A stretch of DNA of 64,000 nt from Bacillus_BA songklensis (GCF_042649685.1 NZ_JBHRZT010000020.1:124001-188000); one strand, 5' to 3'; shown: positions 9,369 to 19,229, numbered from the stretch's first letter. The notes: generated from the letters alone by a model not told the origin. Numbers and translations are program-made.

Positions 9369-9397
9369 ATTATAGATTTTCGGTTTTTATATGTAAA
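9369..9397 (-). promoter_or_regulatory. Sigma-A promoter of the RND efflux operon
   Basis: On the minus strand TTTACA (9397-9392) and a perfect TATAAT (9374-9369) are separated by 17 bases, giving a leader of about 140 bases before the GTG at 9224. A short dyad (GACC-4-GGTC, 9329-9340) in the leader could be an operator but is too weak to call. Confidence 0.7.
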
Positions 9398-9576
9398 TAA
9401 ATTGTTAAAATACCATTTAATTACATATACTATCCTTTACGGACCGGGTATAAAGTAATGAAAATCCAGTTTAGGGAAAAGAATATGGGGAAGGGAGAAG
9501 CGGGCCGAGGGCACAGGTCATCTTAACAAGCCTTTCCATCGTTTCCGAGTAGAATCACAATGAAATAAACAAATCC

Positions 9577-9620
9577 ATCAGAACGAGTCCCTGCCTAAAA
9601 AGACAAGGACTCGTTCTGAT
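9577..9620 (-). terminator. Second hairpin downstream of pyrE
   Basis: The arms ATCAGAACGAGTCC and GGACTCGTTCTGAT pair around an A/T-rich loop. It follows the 9639-9680 hairpin, so the pyr operon ends in tandem stem-loops. The region 9398-9576 shows no gene. Confidence 0.5.
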
Positions 9621-9638
9621 GTTTATGAAAATATAGAT

Positions 9639-9680
9639 AAAGTCCCTTTCTGTTAAGATTTCTAGACAGAAAGGGACTTT
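9639..9680 (-). terminator. Terminator of the pyr operon
   Basis: Perfect 15-base arms AAAGTCCCTTTCTGT and ACAGAAAGGGACTTT surround a 12-base loop, 25 bases after the pyrE stop. On the minus strand the stem is followed by ATCTATATTTTC. Confidence 0.7.
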
Positions 9681-9704
9681 TCAATGTCTCTGTAAGGCAG
9701 TTTT

Positions 9705-10334
9705 TTATGCCATCCAATCCTCTGATGATGGATTTTCACGCCATTTAATCAATTTTATATAATCTTTTTCTTGGATATATCCTTCCTCAATCGCTTTTTC
9801 GATTAAAGAAGAATAATCCGTGAGTGAAAAAGCTTTAATACCTTCCTGTTTAAATAGTTGATTTGCCCGTTCCATCTCGTAAGTAAAAATGGAGACGACA
9901 CCAAGCACTTCACACCCAGCTTCTCTCAAGGCGTTCACGGCTGTCATCACGCTTCCGCCCGTGGAGATCAAATCTTCCACTACAACTACCTTTTGCCCCT
10001 CTTCTACTTTTCCTTCAATTTGATTGCCCCGTCCGTGCCCTTTCGCCTTGCTTCGCACGTAACACATGGGCAGCTCAAGCGCTTCACTTATCCAGGCAGC
10101 ATGAGGGATACCTGCTGTTGCCGTACCCGCAATCACTTCAGCATTTCCAAAATACGTTCGAATTAAATGCTGCAATCCTTTGGCAATCTCCTTGCGAACA
10201 GCCGGATACGATAATGTTAAACGATTGTCGCAATAAATGGGGGATTTAATGCCTGATGCCCAAGTAAACGGTTCGTTTGGATTTAAACAAACAGCTTTGA
10301 TGTCAATTAAATGTTTTGCGATTTCTTTTTTCAT
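9705..10334 (-). CDS. pyrE: Orotate phosphoribosyltransferase
   Basis: PyrE, 209 residues, converts orotate and PRPP to orotidine 5'-monophosphate, the fifth step of UMP synthesis. The PRPP-binding signature VVVVEDLISTGGS is present near residue 115, and the N-terminus MKKEIAKHLIDIKAV matches family members. The ATG at 10334 overlaps the pyrF TGA (ATGA) and has AAGGTG upstream; an in-frame upstream start would add six residues without support. It is the last gene of the pyr operon; in B. subtilis a cys operon follows, whereas here an efflux operon does. Confidence 0.96.
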   Translation of the reverse strand: MKKEIAKHLIDIKAVCLNPNEPFTWASGIKSPIYCDNRLTLSYPAVRKEIAKGLQHLIRTYFGNAEVIAGTATAGIPHAAWISEALELPMCYVRSKAKGHGRGNQIEGKVEEGQKVVVVEDLISTGGSVMTAVNALREAGCEVLGVVSIFTYEMERANQLFKQEGIKAFSLTDYSSLIEKAIEEGYIQEKDYIKLIKWRENPSSEDWMA

Positions 10335-11047
10335 ACTTGTACACCTTCCCATTCTTGTTTTACTTGCTTATATGCTTGCAGCGGCTGCTTTGCACCAGTA
10401 ATGGCACGTCCCACGACAATGGCACTCGTCCCGTTCATTCTCGCCGTTTCCGGTGTCGCCACCCTTACTTGGTCATCCACTCCTTGATTCGCAAGGCGGA
10501 TGCCTGGTGTAACTGTTAAAAACTTGTCTCCTACTTTCTGACGAATCATTGGAACTTCAAGCGTCGAGCATACGACGCCGTCCAATCCGCTTTTCTTCGT
10601 TAATGCCGCATAATGAAGAACAACTTCCTGGAGTTTATGCCCGATGAGTTGTTCTTGCTGCATCCGCTCTTCTGACGTACTCGTAAGCTGGGTAACCGCT
10701 ATGCATGCCGGACGTTGCTGACCGGATGGCGTTCCTGCTTCCAGTCCTTCTAACGCCGCTTCCATCATCGCTTTTCCTCCAAGGGCATGGACATTGACCA
10801 TATCCACTTCATAAGAGGCAAGTGACTTCATGCCGTTCTTCACCGTGTTCGGGATGTCATGAAGTTTTAAATCAAGGAAAATTTGATGCTGCTGCTCTTT
10901 TAAATACGTTAAAATTTGCGGCCCTTCTTTATAAAACAGCTCCATTCCGACTTTGACAAACAATTTTTCTCCATCGAATTCATTCAAGAAACCCTTGACC
11001 TCTTGCAGGCCCGGAAAATCAAGAGCAATGATTAATGGCTTGTTCAC
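10331..11047 (-). CDS. pyrF: Orotidine 5'-phosphate decarboxylase
   Basis: PyrF, 238 residues, decarboxylates OMP to UMP, the final step of the pathway. The catalytic motif DLKLHDIPNTV is present near residue 60 and the phosphate-binding TPGIRL near residue 185. The GTG at 11047 is chosen because it is preceded by AAGGAGCTGG and gives the usual VNKPLIIALDF start; the longer open frame runs through pyrD. The 5' end overlaps the pyrD 3' end by 29 bases, so the two are coupled. Confidence 0.95.
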   Translation of the reverse strand: MNKPLIIALDFPGLQEVKGFLNEFDGEKLFVKVGMELFYKEGPQILTYLKEQQHQIFLDLKLHDIPNTVKNGMKSLASYEVDMVNVHALGGKAMMEAALEGLEAGTPSGQQRPACIAVTQLTSTSEERMQQEQLIGHKLQEVVLHYAALTKKSGLDGVVCSTLEVPMIRQKVGDKFLTVTPGIRLANQGVDDQVRVATPETARMNGTSAIVVGRAITGAKQPLQAYKQVKQEWEGVQV

Positions 11048-11960
11048 GTTGTTTCCAGCTCCTTCCGATACATTCTGAGATGTGTTCATAACCGTACGTT
11101 TCCAGTACACGAGGCAACTCTTCAATGATATTCGGACATACATATGGATCCACAAAGTTAGCCGTTCCAACCGCTACCGCACTTGCCCCTGCATAGAAAA
11201 ATTCGAGTACGTCTTCTGCATTCGTAATTCCACCCATTCCAATAATCGGAATTTTGACTTGCTGACTAACCTCATGAATCATTCTAATCGCTACAGGTTT
11301 AATCGCAGGACCGGATAATCCTCCTGTACCATTCGCCAAAATCGGCTTGGCTGTTTTTAAATCCAGTCTCATGCCAAGCAATGTATTGATCATTGTTAAG
11401 CCGTCTGCACCCGCTTGCTCTATCGCTTTAGCCATCTCGACGATATTGGATACGTTTGGTGACAACTTCACATACACAGGAACGGCTGACACTTCTTTTA
11501 TTTTTTTCGTTAAGTCCGCTGCAATTTGAGGATCAACCCCAAAGGTGATGCCGCCTTTTTTCACATTCGGGCAGGAAATGTTCAATTCAATGGCTTTCAC
11601 ATTCTCAATGGTTGAAATTTCTTTTGTCACATTGACGTACTCTTCTACAGATGAACCTGCTACATTTGCAATAATCGGCACATCGTACTGTGCAAGCCAT
11701 GGTAATTCCTGGTTCATCACCTTATCTAATCCAGGATTTTGTAACCCGATGGCATTCAGCATTCCTGAAGGTGTTTCCGCTACCCTTGGTGTCGGATTAC
11801 CGAAACGCGCCTCATGAGTTGTCGCTTTAATCATAATGGCACCGAGCACATCGAGGGGATAAAATTGCGCGTATTCCCGACCGAAACCAAAGCATCCTGA
11901 TGCCGGCATGATGGGGTTTTTCAATGATAATCCCGGCAACTCCATCGCTAACATACTCAT
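11019..11960 (-). CDS. pyrD: Dihydroorotate dehydrogenase, class 1B catalytic subunit
   Basis: PyrD, 313 residues, is the FMN subunit of the NAD-dependent dihydroorotate dehydrogenase and works with PyrK encoded just upstream. Seen: MPASGCFGFGREY near residue 18, the class-1 active-site cysteine in NISCPNVKKGG near 130, and GMGGITNAEDVLEF in the phosphate-binding loop. The ATG at 11960 follows GGAGG and overlaps the pyrK stop (ATGA). Presence of PyrK and a cysteine base, not serine, places it in class 1B (cytosolic, NAD-linked). Confidence 0.96.
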   Translation of the reverse strand: MSMLAMELPGLSLKNPIMPASGCFGFGREYAQFYPLDVLGAIMIKATTHEARFGNPTPRVAETPSGMLNAIGLQNPGLDKVMNQELPWLAQYDVPIIANVAGSSVEEYVNVTKEISTIENVKAIELNISCPNVKKGGITFGVDPQIAADLTKKIKEVSAVPVYVKLSPNVSNIVEMAKAIEQAGADGLTMINTLLGMRLDLKTAKPILANGTGGLSGPAIKPVAIRMIHEVSQQVKIPIIGMGGITNAEDVLEFFYAGASAVAVGTANFVDPYVCPNIIEELPRVLETYGYEHISECIGRSWKQREQAINHCS

Positions 11961-12730
11961 AATAATACCTCCCCGGCTTTAAATACTGGTCCATCACTGC
12001 ACACTTTTTTATAATTGGCCGTTTCGTGATCGACACGGCATACACAGGCGAAGCAAGCTCCGATGCCGCATCCCATACGCTCCTCCAGCGATAAATACAC
12101 CTTTTTATGAGGATATGCCTGCTCAAGTGCCTTCAACATCGGGGTCGGCCCGCATGAGAACAGCGTATCGAACTGAAGACCATACTGATTAATGACATCT
12201 GTCACAAACCCTTTTGTTCCGCACGTTCCATCGACCGTCGCGATATATGTTTCTCCTAATCTTGAAAACTTCTCTTCATAAAATGTATCCTCGCTTGATT
12301 GAAATCCTAAAACATGAATGACATTTACACCTTTTGCGGTTAACTGTTTAGATAGTTCATAAAGAGGCGGTACTCCGATTCCTCCGCCTACAAGCAAGGC
12401 AGTTTCATGTTTCTCCACCGCATCTGTCGGAAATCCGTTTCCTAAAGGACCCAGCACGTCCACTTTATCACCCGGCTTCTTTTCTGCCAGCTTTTTCGTG
12501 CCCGCTCCTTCAGCACGGTAAATCATCGTGAATTGATGTTTCTCACGATCGATTGCAGAAATGCTGATTGGACGCCTTAATGTCGGAAGGTAATCACCGT
12601 TTACGCGTAAATGTACAAATTGTCCAGGCTGCTCCATTTGCCCGACAAGCTGACCTGTTAAGGTCAACTCGTAAATATGGCGGGCAATGTTCTTTTGCTC
12701 GACGATCTCCATTAATTCCGTTTTCTTCAT
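11957..12730 (-). CDS. pyrK: Dihydroorotate dehydrogenase electron-transfer subunit
   Basis: PyrK, 257 residues, carries FAD and a [2Fe-2S] cluster and passes electrons from dihydroorotate oxidation in PyrD to NAD+. Seen: the FAD-binding RRPISIS near residue 53, a nucleotide-binding GGGIGVPPLYEL near 113, and the cluster ligands in CGIGACFACVC plus a later cysteine (KKVCSDGPVF) near residues 220-245. The ATG overlaps the pyrAB TGA by ATGA, and its stop overlaps the pyrD start in the same way. Confidence 0.96.
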   Translation of the reverse strand: MKKTELMEIVEQKNIARHIYELTLTGQLVGQMEQPGQFVHLRVNGDYLPTLRRPISISAIDREKHQFTMIYRAEGAGTKKLAEKKPGDKVDVLGPLGNGFPTDAVEKHETALLVGGGIGVPPLYELSKQLTAKGVNVIHVLGFQSSEDTFYEEKFSRLGETYIATVDGTCGTKGFVTDVINQYGLQFDTLFSCGPTPMLKALEQAYPHKKVYLSLEERMGCGIGACFACVCRVDHETANYKKVCSDGPVFKAGEVLL

Positions 12731-15700
12731 GAAGGCACCACCTCACGTGTCGTTTCGGCTTTACGCATTGGCGCTGTATGGAAGCCCATCGTTTCAAGCA
12801 CTTGTAAAATCGCTACTGCTGTATCTAATGATGTTAAGCATGGAATACCATTTTCAACCGCTTCACGTCTGATTTTAAAACCATCTCGTGCAGGCTGTTT
12901 TCCTTTTGTTAATGTATTAATGACAAGCTGTGCTTCCCCTTGACGGATGGATTGAAGCAAGTTTTCTTCATCTTCGCCAATTTTGTTCACAACTTTTGTC
13001 GGAACGCCTTCTTTTTCAAACACGGCTGCTGTTCCTTCTGTGGCTAAAATGCGATAGCCGATATTGTTGAAGCGTTTTGCCAGCTTGATGGCTTCAGCTT
13101 TATCTTTATCTGCCACCGTGATAAGAACCGACCCATAAGGCTTGATAGAGATGCCGGAACCGATTAATGCTTTGTATAATGCTTTTTCAAGGGTTGTATC
13201 CTGTCCCATAACTTCCCCTGTGGATTTCATTTCAGGGCCTAATGTAATGTCCACTCTTCTTAATTTCGCAAATGAGAAGACCGGTGCTTTCACGTACACG
13301 CCTTCTTCTTCCGGATGAATACCTGTTTCATAGCCGAAGTCTGGTAATTTTGCCCCTAAAATGACTTTTGTTGCAATATTAGCCATCGGAACTCTTGTAA
13401 TCTTGCTTAAGAACGGCACTGTACGGCTTGATCTTGGGTTGACTTCCAGCACATATACCTCACCTTTAGAAAGAACAAACTGGATGTTTAATAATCCGAC
13501 AATTTTTAAGCCTTTTGCAAGACGAATTGTATAATCGACAATCTTTTCTTTAATTTCAGCTGATAACGTTTGAGGCGGATAGACCGCAATTGAATCCCCG
13601 GAGTGGACTCCTGCACGTTCGATATGCTCCATAATACCAGGGATATACACGTTTTCTCCGTCAGAAATTGCGTCTACCTCAATTTCTTTTCCTGTTAAAT
13701 AGCGGTCAATTAAAACCGGGTGATCAGGGTTTGCTTCCACGGCATGTTCCATGTAGTGAAGAAGCTCTTCTGTTTTATAGACGATTTCCATCGCACGGCC
13801 GCCCAATACATAAGATGGTCGCACTAATACCGGATAGCCGATGCCTTCAGCAATTTTAACTGCTTGCTCTACAGAAGTAGCTGTCTTGCCAAGCGGCTGC
13901 GGAACACCGAGCTCCACAAGCATTTTCTCAAATTTATCGCGATCTTCCGCCGTATCGAGACTTTCTAAGGATGTACCAAGAATACGGACACCGCGGTTTG
14001 ATAATTCTTCTGCCAAATTGATCGCTGTTTGACCGCCGAACTGTACAACTACACCGTATGGTTTTTCCAGTTCAATGATGTGCATCACATCTTCTACCGT
14101 TAATGGTTCGAAGTAAAGTTTGTCAGAGATACTAAAATCTGTCGAGACTGTTTCTGGATTGTTATTGATGATGATCGCTTCATATCCAGCTTCACGAATT
14201 GCCCAGACACTATGAACCGTCGCATAATCGAACTCGACGCCCTGACCGATGCGAATCGGACCGGATCCTAGGACAATCACACTTTGTTTGTCTGTCACGA
14301 TGGACTCGTTTTCCTCTTCATATGTGCCGTAGAAATAAGGCGTCTCTGATTCGAATTCCGCTGCACATGTATCAACCGTCTTATAGACCGGTATAATGCC
14401 ATGTTGTTTACGATAATCATAGACTTCACGTTCACTCATATTCCATAACTTGGCGATTGTTTTATCGGAGAAGCCCATTCTCTTTGCTTCTTGTAAAACT
14501 TCAACTTCACCAACAGCTTGTTTTAAAGATTCTTCAAGTTTCACGATATTTTCCATTTTCACTAAGAAGAAGAGATCGATTTTGCTCCATTCATGCAGTG
14601 TTTGGATGCTAATGCCGCGTCTGATTGCTTCTCCAAGGTAGAATAAGCGCTCATCTCCAGCCACTCGAATACGTTTTTCAAGTAATTCGTCATCGATTTG
14701 GTCAGCATCTTTTAATTCAAGGTGATATACTTTCGCTTCCAGCGAGCGAACAGCCTTTAACAATGATTCTTCCAATGTGCGGCCAATTGCCATGACTTCT
14801 CCTGTTGCTTTCATCTGCGTGCCTAACTTACGGTTGGCTGCTTCGAATTTATCAAACGGCCAGCGCGGGATTTTACTTACTACATAATCCAATGCCGGTT
14901 CAAATGATGCATATGTTTTACCTGTGACAGGGTTCATCATTTCATCAAGCGTTAATCCTACCGCAATTTTCGCTGCAAGCTTCGCAATCGGATAACCTGT
15001 CGCTTTGGACGCAAGCGCAGATGAACGGCTGACACGGGGATTCACTTCAATGATGTAATAGTTGAAGCTGTATGGATCCAACGCAAGCTGAACGTTACAG
15101 CCTCCTTCAATTTGTAAGGCACGAATGATTTTTAACGAAGCATTTCGAAGCATTTGGTATTCACGGTCACTTAACGTTTGGCTTGGAGCCACAACGATCG
15201 AGTCACCTGTATGAATTCCGACCGGATCGATGTTTTCCATGTTACAAACGACAATCGCGTTGTCGTTGCTGTCACGCATCACTTCGTATTCGATTTCCTT
15301 AAAGCCAGCGATGCTTTTTTCCAGTAAACATTGAGTAACCGGGCTGTGTTTCAATCCGCTTGTCACAATTTCAATCAATTCTTCTTCGTTCTGGCAAATT
15401 CCGCCCCCTGTTCCTCCGAGTGTGTATGCTGGACGAACGATAACCGGATAGCCAATTTCTTCAACGAAGGCATATGCTTCTTCTAATGTATGGATGATCG
15501 TGCTTGGCGGTACCGGTTCATTTAATTCGTTCATTAAAGAACGGAACAGTTCACGGTCTTCCGCTTGCTCAATTGCGCTTAGCTTTGTTCCTAAAATCTC
15601 TACTCCCAGCTCATCCAGCACACCGGATTTTGCCAGTTCTACAGCAAGGTTTAGCCCTGTCTGGCCTCCTAATGTCGGTAAAAGGGCATCCGGACGTTCT

Positions 15701-15939
15701 TTACGGATGATGGAAGTTAAAAACTCAGGTGTAAGCGGCTCTATATAAACTTTATCCGCGATTTCAGAGTCTGTCATGATAGTGGCAGGGTTCGAGTTGA
15801 CAAGAATCACTTTGTATCCTTCTTCTTTAAGAGCGATACATGCCTGTGTACCCGCATAATCAAATTCTGCTGCTTGCCCGATGACGATTGGTCCTGATCC
15901 GATTACTAAAATGGTGTTAATGTCTAAGCGTTTTGGCAT
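12727..15939 (-). CDS. pyrAB: Carbamoyl-phosphate synthase, large subunit (pyrimidine-specific)
   Basis: CarB-type, 1070 residues, the usual length. It makes carbamoyl phosphate from bicarbonate, ammonia supplied by PyrAA, and two ATP. The two homologous halves each have a pre-ATP-grasp and ATP-grasp domain: GSGPIVIGQAAEFDYAGTQ near residue 14 and GSGPIRIGQGVEFDYATVH near 560, with VRPAYTLGGTGGG and VRPSYVLGGRAM. A C-terminal MGS-like regulatory domain (about 930-1070) ends the protein; in the family this region binds UMP and PRPP. The start overlaps the end of pyrAA by 16 bases. Also known as carB. Confidence 0.97.
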   Translation of the reverse strand: MPKRLDINTILVIGSGPIVIGQAAEFDYAGTQACIALKEEGYKVILVNSNPATIMTDSEIADKVYIEPLTPEFLTSIIRKERPDALLPTLGGQTGLNLAVELAKSGVLDELGVEILGTKLSAIEQAEDRELFRSLMNELNEPVPPSTIIHTLEEAYAFVEEIGYPVIVRPAYTLGGTGGGICQNEEELIEIVTSGLKHSPVTQCLLEKSIAGFKEIEYEVMRDSNDNAIVVCNMENIDPVGIHTGDSIVVAPSQTLSDREYQMLRNASLKIIRALQIEGGCNVQLALDPYSFNYYIIEVNPRVSRSSALASKATGYPIAKLAAKIAVGLTLDEMMNPVTGKTYASFEPALDYVVSKIPRWPFDKFEAANRKLGTQMKATGEVMAIGRTLEESLLKAVRSLEAKVYHLELKDADQIDDELLEKRIRVAGDERLFYLGEAIRRGISIQTLHEWSKIDLFFLVKMENIVKLEESLKQAVGEVEVLQEAKRMGFSDKTIAKLWNMSEREVYDYRKQHGIIPVYKTVDTCAAEFESETPYFYGTYEEENESIVTDKQSVIVLGSGPIRIGQGVEFDYATVHSVWAIREAGYEAIIINNNPETVSTDFSISDKLYFEPLTVEDVMHIIELEKPYGVVVQFGGQTAINLAEELSNRGVRILGTSLESLDTAEDRDKFEKMLVELGVPQPLGKTATSVEQAVKIAEGIGYPVLVRPSYVLGGRAMEIVYKTEELLHYMEHAVEANPDHPVLIDRYLTGKEIEVDAISDGENVYIPGIMEHIERAGVHSGDSIAVYPPQTLSAEIKEKIVDYTIRLAKGLKIVGLLNIQFVLSKGEVYVLEVNPRSSRTVPFLSKITRVPMANIATKVILGAKLPDFGYETGIHPEEEGVYVKAPVFSFAKLRRVDITLGPEMKSTGEVMGQDTTLEKALYKALIGSGISIKPYGSVLITVADKDKAEAIKLAKRFNNIGYRILATEGTAAVFEKEGVPTKVVNKIGEDEENLLQSIRQGEAQLVINTLTKGKQPARDGFKIRREAVENGIPCLTSLDTAVAILQVLETMGFHTAPMRKAETTREVVPS

Positions 15940-17024
15940 AACTCATTCCCCACTTTCTTGTTTGTTTCCATTAATTCGATAAAACGATCAAATAAGTAGT
16001 TCGCATCTTCCGGCCCTGGTGATGCTTCCGGATGGTACTGCACTGTGAATGCCGGATGTATACCATGCTTTAGGCCCTCTACCGTTCCGTCGTTCAAGGC
16101 TACGTGAGTGACAGATAACCCTGTTCCTGGCAGCGATTCTTCGCGTACTGTGTATCCATGGTTTTGCGATGTAAGAGAAACGCGGTTTGTTGCTAACTCC
16201 TTCACCGGATGATTGGATCCGCGGTGGCCGAACTTCATCTTTTCCGTGTCTGCTCCGCAAGCAAGCGCAAAGAGCTGGTGTCCTAAGCAAATGCCGAATA
16301 AAGGAACCTCCCCTAACACACCTTGGATCATTTCGATTGCCTCAGGAACATCTTTCGGATCTCCAGGTCCGTTGCTTAACATAATGCCGTCTGGATTTAA
16401 CCGTAAAATTTCATCAGCTGTTGTGTTGTAAGGAACAACCAATACGTCGCAGTTGCGCATCGTTAGTTCTCGTAAGATGCCGTGCTTCATTCCAAAATCC
16501 ACAAGGACAACTTTATGTCCGCGTCCCGGACTAGGATAAGCGCGTTTTGTGGAAACTTTTTTCACTTGATCCGTCGAGAGCTCCGTTTTCTTTAATGAAT
16601 CAACGATTTCCTGTACATTGACATCCATACTGCACATTTTTCCTCTTAACGTTCCGTGCTGGCGAATCTTTCTTGTCAGCTTTCTCGTATCAATCCCGGC
16701 TAATCCCGGAATGTTCTTTTGCTTTAAAAACTCATCCAGTGCCATCGAACTGCGGAAATTGGATGGAGCATCACAATACTCTTTCACGATTAAGCCGTTT
16801 ACAACAGGCTCAATGGATTCGAAATCATCGCGGTTGATTCCGTAGTTTCCGATTAACGGATATGTTAACGTCACGATTTGTTCACAATAAGAAGGGTCTG
16901 ATAAAATCTCTTGATAACCAGTCATCCCTGTATTGAACACAACTTCACCAGTTAACCCGATTTCACTGCCAAATCCTTTTCCTACAAATACGGTACCATC
17001 TTCTAAAATGAGTTGACGTTTCAT
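15924..17024 (-). CDS. pyrAA: Carbamoyl-phosphate synthase, small (glutaminase) subunit
   Basis: CarA-type, 366 residues. It hydrolyses glutamine and channels ammonia to the large subunit. The class I amidotransferase triad is visible: the nucleophile in PLFGICLGHQLFAL and the His/Glu in VQYHPEASPGPED. The N-terminal domain begins MKRQLILEDGTVF. The ATG at 17024 overlaps the pyrC TGA (ATGA) with GGAAGTG upstream; the frame is open further into pyrC but that extension is not conserved. Also known as carA. Confidence 0.96.
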   Translation of the reverse strand: MKRQLILEDGTVFVGKGFGSEIGLTGEVVFNTGMTGYQEILSDPSYCEQIVTLTYPLIGNYGINRDDFESIEPVVNGLIVKEYCDAPSNFRSSMALDEFLKQKNIPGLAGIDTRKLTRKIRQHGTLRGKMCSMDVNVQEIVDSLKKTELSTDQVKKVSTKRAYPSPGRGHKVVLVDFGMKHGILRELTMRNCDVLVVPYNTTADEILRLNPDGIMLSNGPGDPKDVPEAIEMIQGVLGEVPLFGICLGHQLFALACGADTEKMKFGHRGSNHPVKELATNRVSLTSQNHGYTVREESLPGTGLSVTHVALNDGTVEGLKHGIHPAFTVQYHPEASPGPEDANYLFDRFIELMETNKKVGNELCQNA

Positions 17025-18310
17025 ACCGTTACACTTCCTTTCTCCCATACGCATTTTCCATCTACAATTGTCATCACTGGCCAGCCTTTGCAAGTCCAAT
17101 CCGTAAACGGTGTGTTTTTCCCTTTTGATACAAAGTTTGCTGGATCAATTTTTTCTTCATGATTTAAATCAATGATTGTAATGTCGGCGGGACTTCCGAT
17201 TTTTAAACATCCGGCCGATAGCCCAAATGTGTTGGCTGGTTTGATTGCCATCCACTCAATGAGCTGTGCTAAGCTGCAAACGCCTTTTTGTACAAAGTTT
17301 GTGTACATGAGCGGAAAAGCCGTTTCCAACCCGACAATCCCAAACGGAGCCAGTTCCATTCCTTCCGCTTTTTCCTCTGCTGTGTGCGGGGCATGATCTG
17401 TGGCGATGAAATCGATCGTGCCGTCCAGTAGCCCTTCGATTAATGCTTGTTTATCCTCATTTGCCCTTAAAGGCGGATTCATTTTAAAGTTAGGATCCAA
17501 TCCTGGAATATCATCTTCACTTAGCAATAAGTGGTGCGGCGTCACTTCTGCCGTTACACGGATGCCCGCTTTTTTCGCATCGCGGATGACACGGACGGAT
17601 TCCTTCGTGCTCACATGGCAAACATGATAATGGCAATCAGCCGCTTCTGCCAGCAAGACATCTCTCGCAATTTGCAGTGACTCACATATAGATGGGATGC
17701 CTCTTACGCCATGTTTTTTCGCAAATTCCCCATCATGTACGCAGCCTTTGTTGATGAGTTCATTATCTTCACAGTGGGCAACGATTGCCATATCAAGCTT
17801 TGAAGCTTCCTTCATTGCTTCAAGCATCATTGCTGAAGACTGTACGCCTACCCCGTCATCTGTAAAAGCGAATGCTCCCGCTTCTTTTAACTGCTCGAAG
17901 TTTGTTCGTTCTTTTCCCGCTTGTCTCACGGTGATGGACGCATACGGCAGCACACGCACATGAGCAGTGTCGGCTATTCTCTTTTGCATCCATTCCATTT
18001 GTTCTTTCGTATCCGGCACCGGTCTTGTGTTCGGCATTGCTGCAATCGTCGTAAAGCCGCCTTTTGCCGCCGCCAGTGTTCCCGTTTCAATCGTTTCTTT
18101 ATGTTCACCACCCGGTTCTCTCAGGTGGACGTGTACATCTACAAAACCAGGAGCGATGAACTTTCCTCTTGCATCAATCACTTTATCTGACACAGTTTCA
18201 TCCAAGCTCGAACTGATTTCTGTGATTCGGTTTCCTGTGATTTTGATGTCTACTTTTTCAAGTTCTCCTTGTTTATTGAGCCACATGCCATTTTTGATAA
18301 CGATTGTCAT
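17021..18310 (-). CDS. pyrC: Dihydroorotase
   Basis: PyrC, 429 residues, cyclises carbamoyl aspartate to dihydroorotate. It is a type I zinc amidohydrolase: metal ligands in DVHVHLREPG near residue 59, further histidines in HCEDNEL and CHVSTKES, and the catalytic aspartate in ATDHAPH near residue 305. The ATG at 18310 has GGGGG upstream. Its first 38 bases overlap the end of pyrB in another frame, a longer overlap than the ATGA type used elsewhere in this operon. Confidence 0.96.
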   Translation of the reverse strand: MTIVIKNGMWLNKQGELEKVDIKITGNRITEISSSLDETVSDKVIDARGKFIAPGFVDVHVHLREPGGEHKETIETGTLAAAKGGFTTIAAMPNTRPVPDTKEQMEWMQKRIADTAHVRVLPYASITVRQAGKERTNFEQLKEAGAFAFTDDGVGVQSSAMMLEAMKEASKLDMAIVAHCEDNELINKGCVHDGEFAKKHGVRGIPSICESLQIARDVLLAEAADCHYHVCHVSTKESVRVIRDAKKAGIRVTAEVTPHHLLLSEDDIPGLDPNFKMNPPLRANEDKQALIEGLLDGTIDFIATDHAPHTAEEKAEGMELAPFGIVGLETAFPLMYTNFVQKGVCSLAQLIEWMAIKPANTFGLSAGCLKIGSPADITIIDLNHEEKIDPANFVSKGKNTPFTDWTCKGWPVMTIVDGKCVWEKGSVTV

Positions 18311-19208
18311 TGTTCATTCCCCCTTCAATTGTTTGCAAAGCTTTTGCTAATACGGCCATGCGAACAAACACACCGTTTTGCATTTGCTTGAAGATTCTTG
18401 AGCGTCCACATTCCACTAATTCATCCGCAATTTCTACTCCTCTGTTCACAGGGGCTGGATGAAGAATGATGCTTTCTTTTTTCATTTGTTTTTCCCGCTC
18501 TACTGTCAATCCGTATAAAGAGTGATAGTTCTTAGCAGCTTCTGTTTGCTGTCCATGGCGCTCGAATTGAATTCTTAAAAGCATGACGATATCAGCTTCT
18601 CGAATCGCATCATCCATCTCTACATATGTTCCATACGGAATGTTTTCATCGTGCCACTCTTTTGGGCCGGATAAATAAACTTCTGCGCCGAGTTTTGTCA
18701 GCATTTCCGCGTTCGAGCGGGCTACGCGGCTGTGGCGCAAATCCCCCACAATGGCCACCTTCAGCCCGCTGAAGGTGCCGTATTCCTGGCGGATGGTCAT
18801 TAAATCCAACAAACATTGTGTAGGATGCTGTCCGCACCCGTCGCCTGCATTAATGATTGGAATGGATACTTTGCCCATCAAATTTTCATAATAAGCATCT
18901 TGCGGATGACGAATGACCACAGCGTTAACACCAATGGCAGCAAGCGTTTCAATCGTGTCATAAAGCGTCTCTCCCTTTTGGACGCTTGATGTCGACACCT
19001 CAAATGGTATCACGTCTAATCCGAGTTTTCGTTCAGCCACTTCAAAGCTGCATTTCGTTCTTGTGCTCGGTTCGAAAAACAAGTTAGAAATAAACATTTG
19101 TTGACGCGGCTCCCACACCATTCTTCCTTGTCGGTAATGCTCCGCTTGGTTTAATAAGTGCATGATTTCATCCGTTGTTAACGATGAAACGGTCAGTAAG
19201 TGGTTCAT
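18273..19208 (-). CDS. pyrB: Aspartate carbamoyltransferase catalytic subunit
   Basis: PyrB, 311 residues, joins carbamoyl phosphate and aspartate, the committed step. The carbamoyl-phosphate motif FFEPSTRTK is near residue 50 and the aspartate-side motif HPTQCLLDL near 133. No regulatory pyrI gene is present, as usual in Bacillus. The ATG at 19208 (MNHLLTVS) lies 7 bases after GGAGG; an ATG two codons upstream is too close to that site. The C-terminal tail (IEGGMNNDNRYQKW) is encoded in the region shared with pyrC. Expression should be controlled by the attenuator at 19237-19335. Confidence 0.96.
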   Translation of the reverse strand: MNHLLTVSSLTTDEIMHLLNQAEHYRQGRMVWEPRQQMFISNLFFEPSTRTKCSFEVAERKLGLDVIPFEVSTSSVQKGETLYDTIETLAAIGVNAVVIRHPQDAYYENLMGKVSIPIINAGDGCGQHPTQCLLDLMTIRQEYGTFSGLKVAIVGDLRHSRVARSNAEMLTKLGAEVYLSGPKEWHDENIPYGTYVEMDDAIREADIVMLLRIQFERHGQQTEAAKNYHSLYGLTVEREKQMKKESIILHPAPVNRGVEIADELVECGRSRIFKQMQNGVFVRMAVLAKALQTIEGGMNNDNRYQKWHVAQ

Positions 19209-19229
19209 ATCCATTCCTCCTATTAAGAT

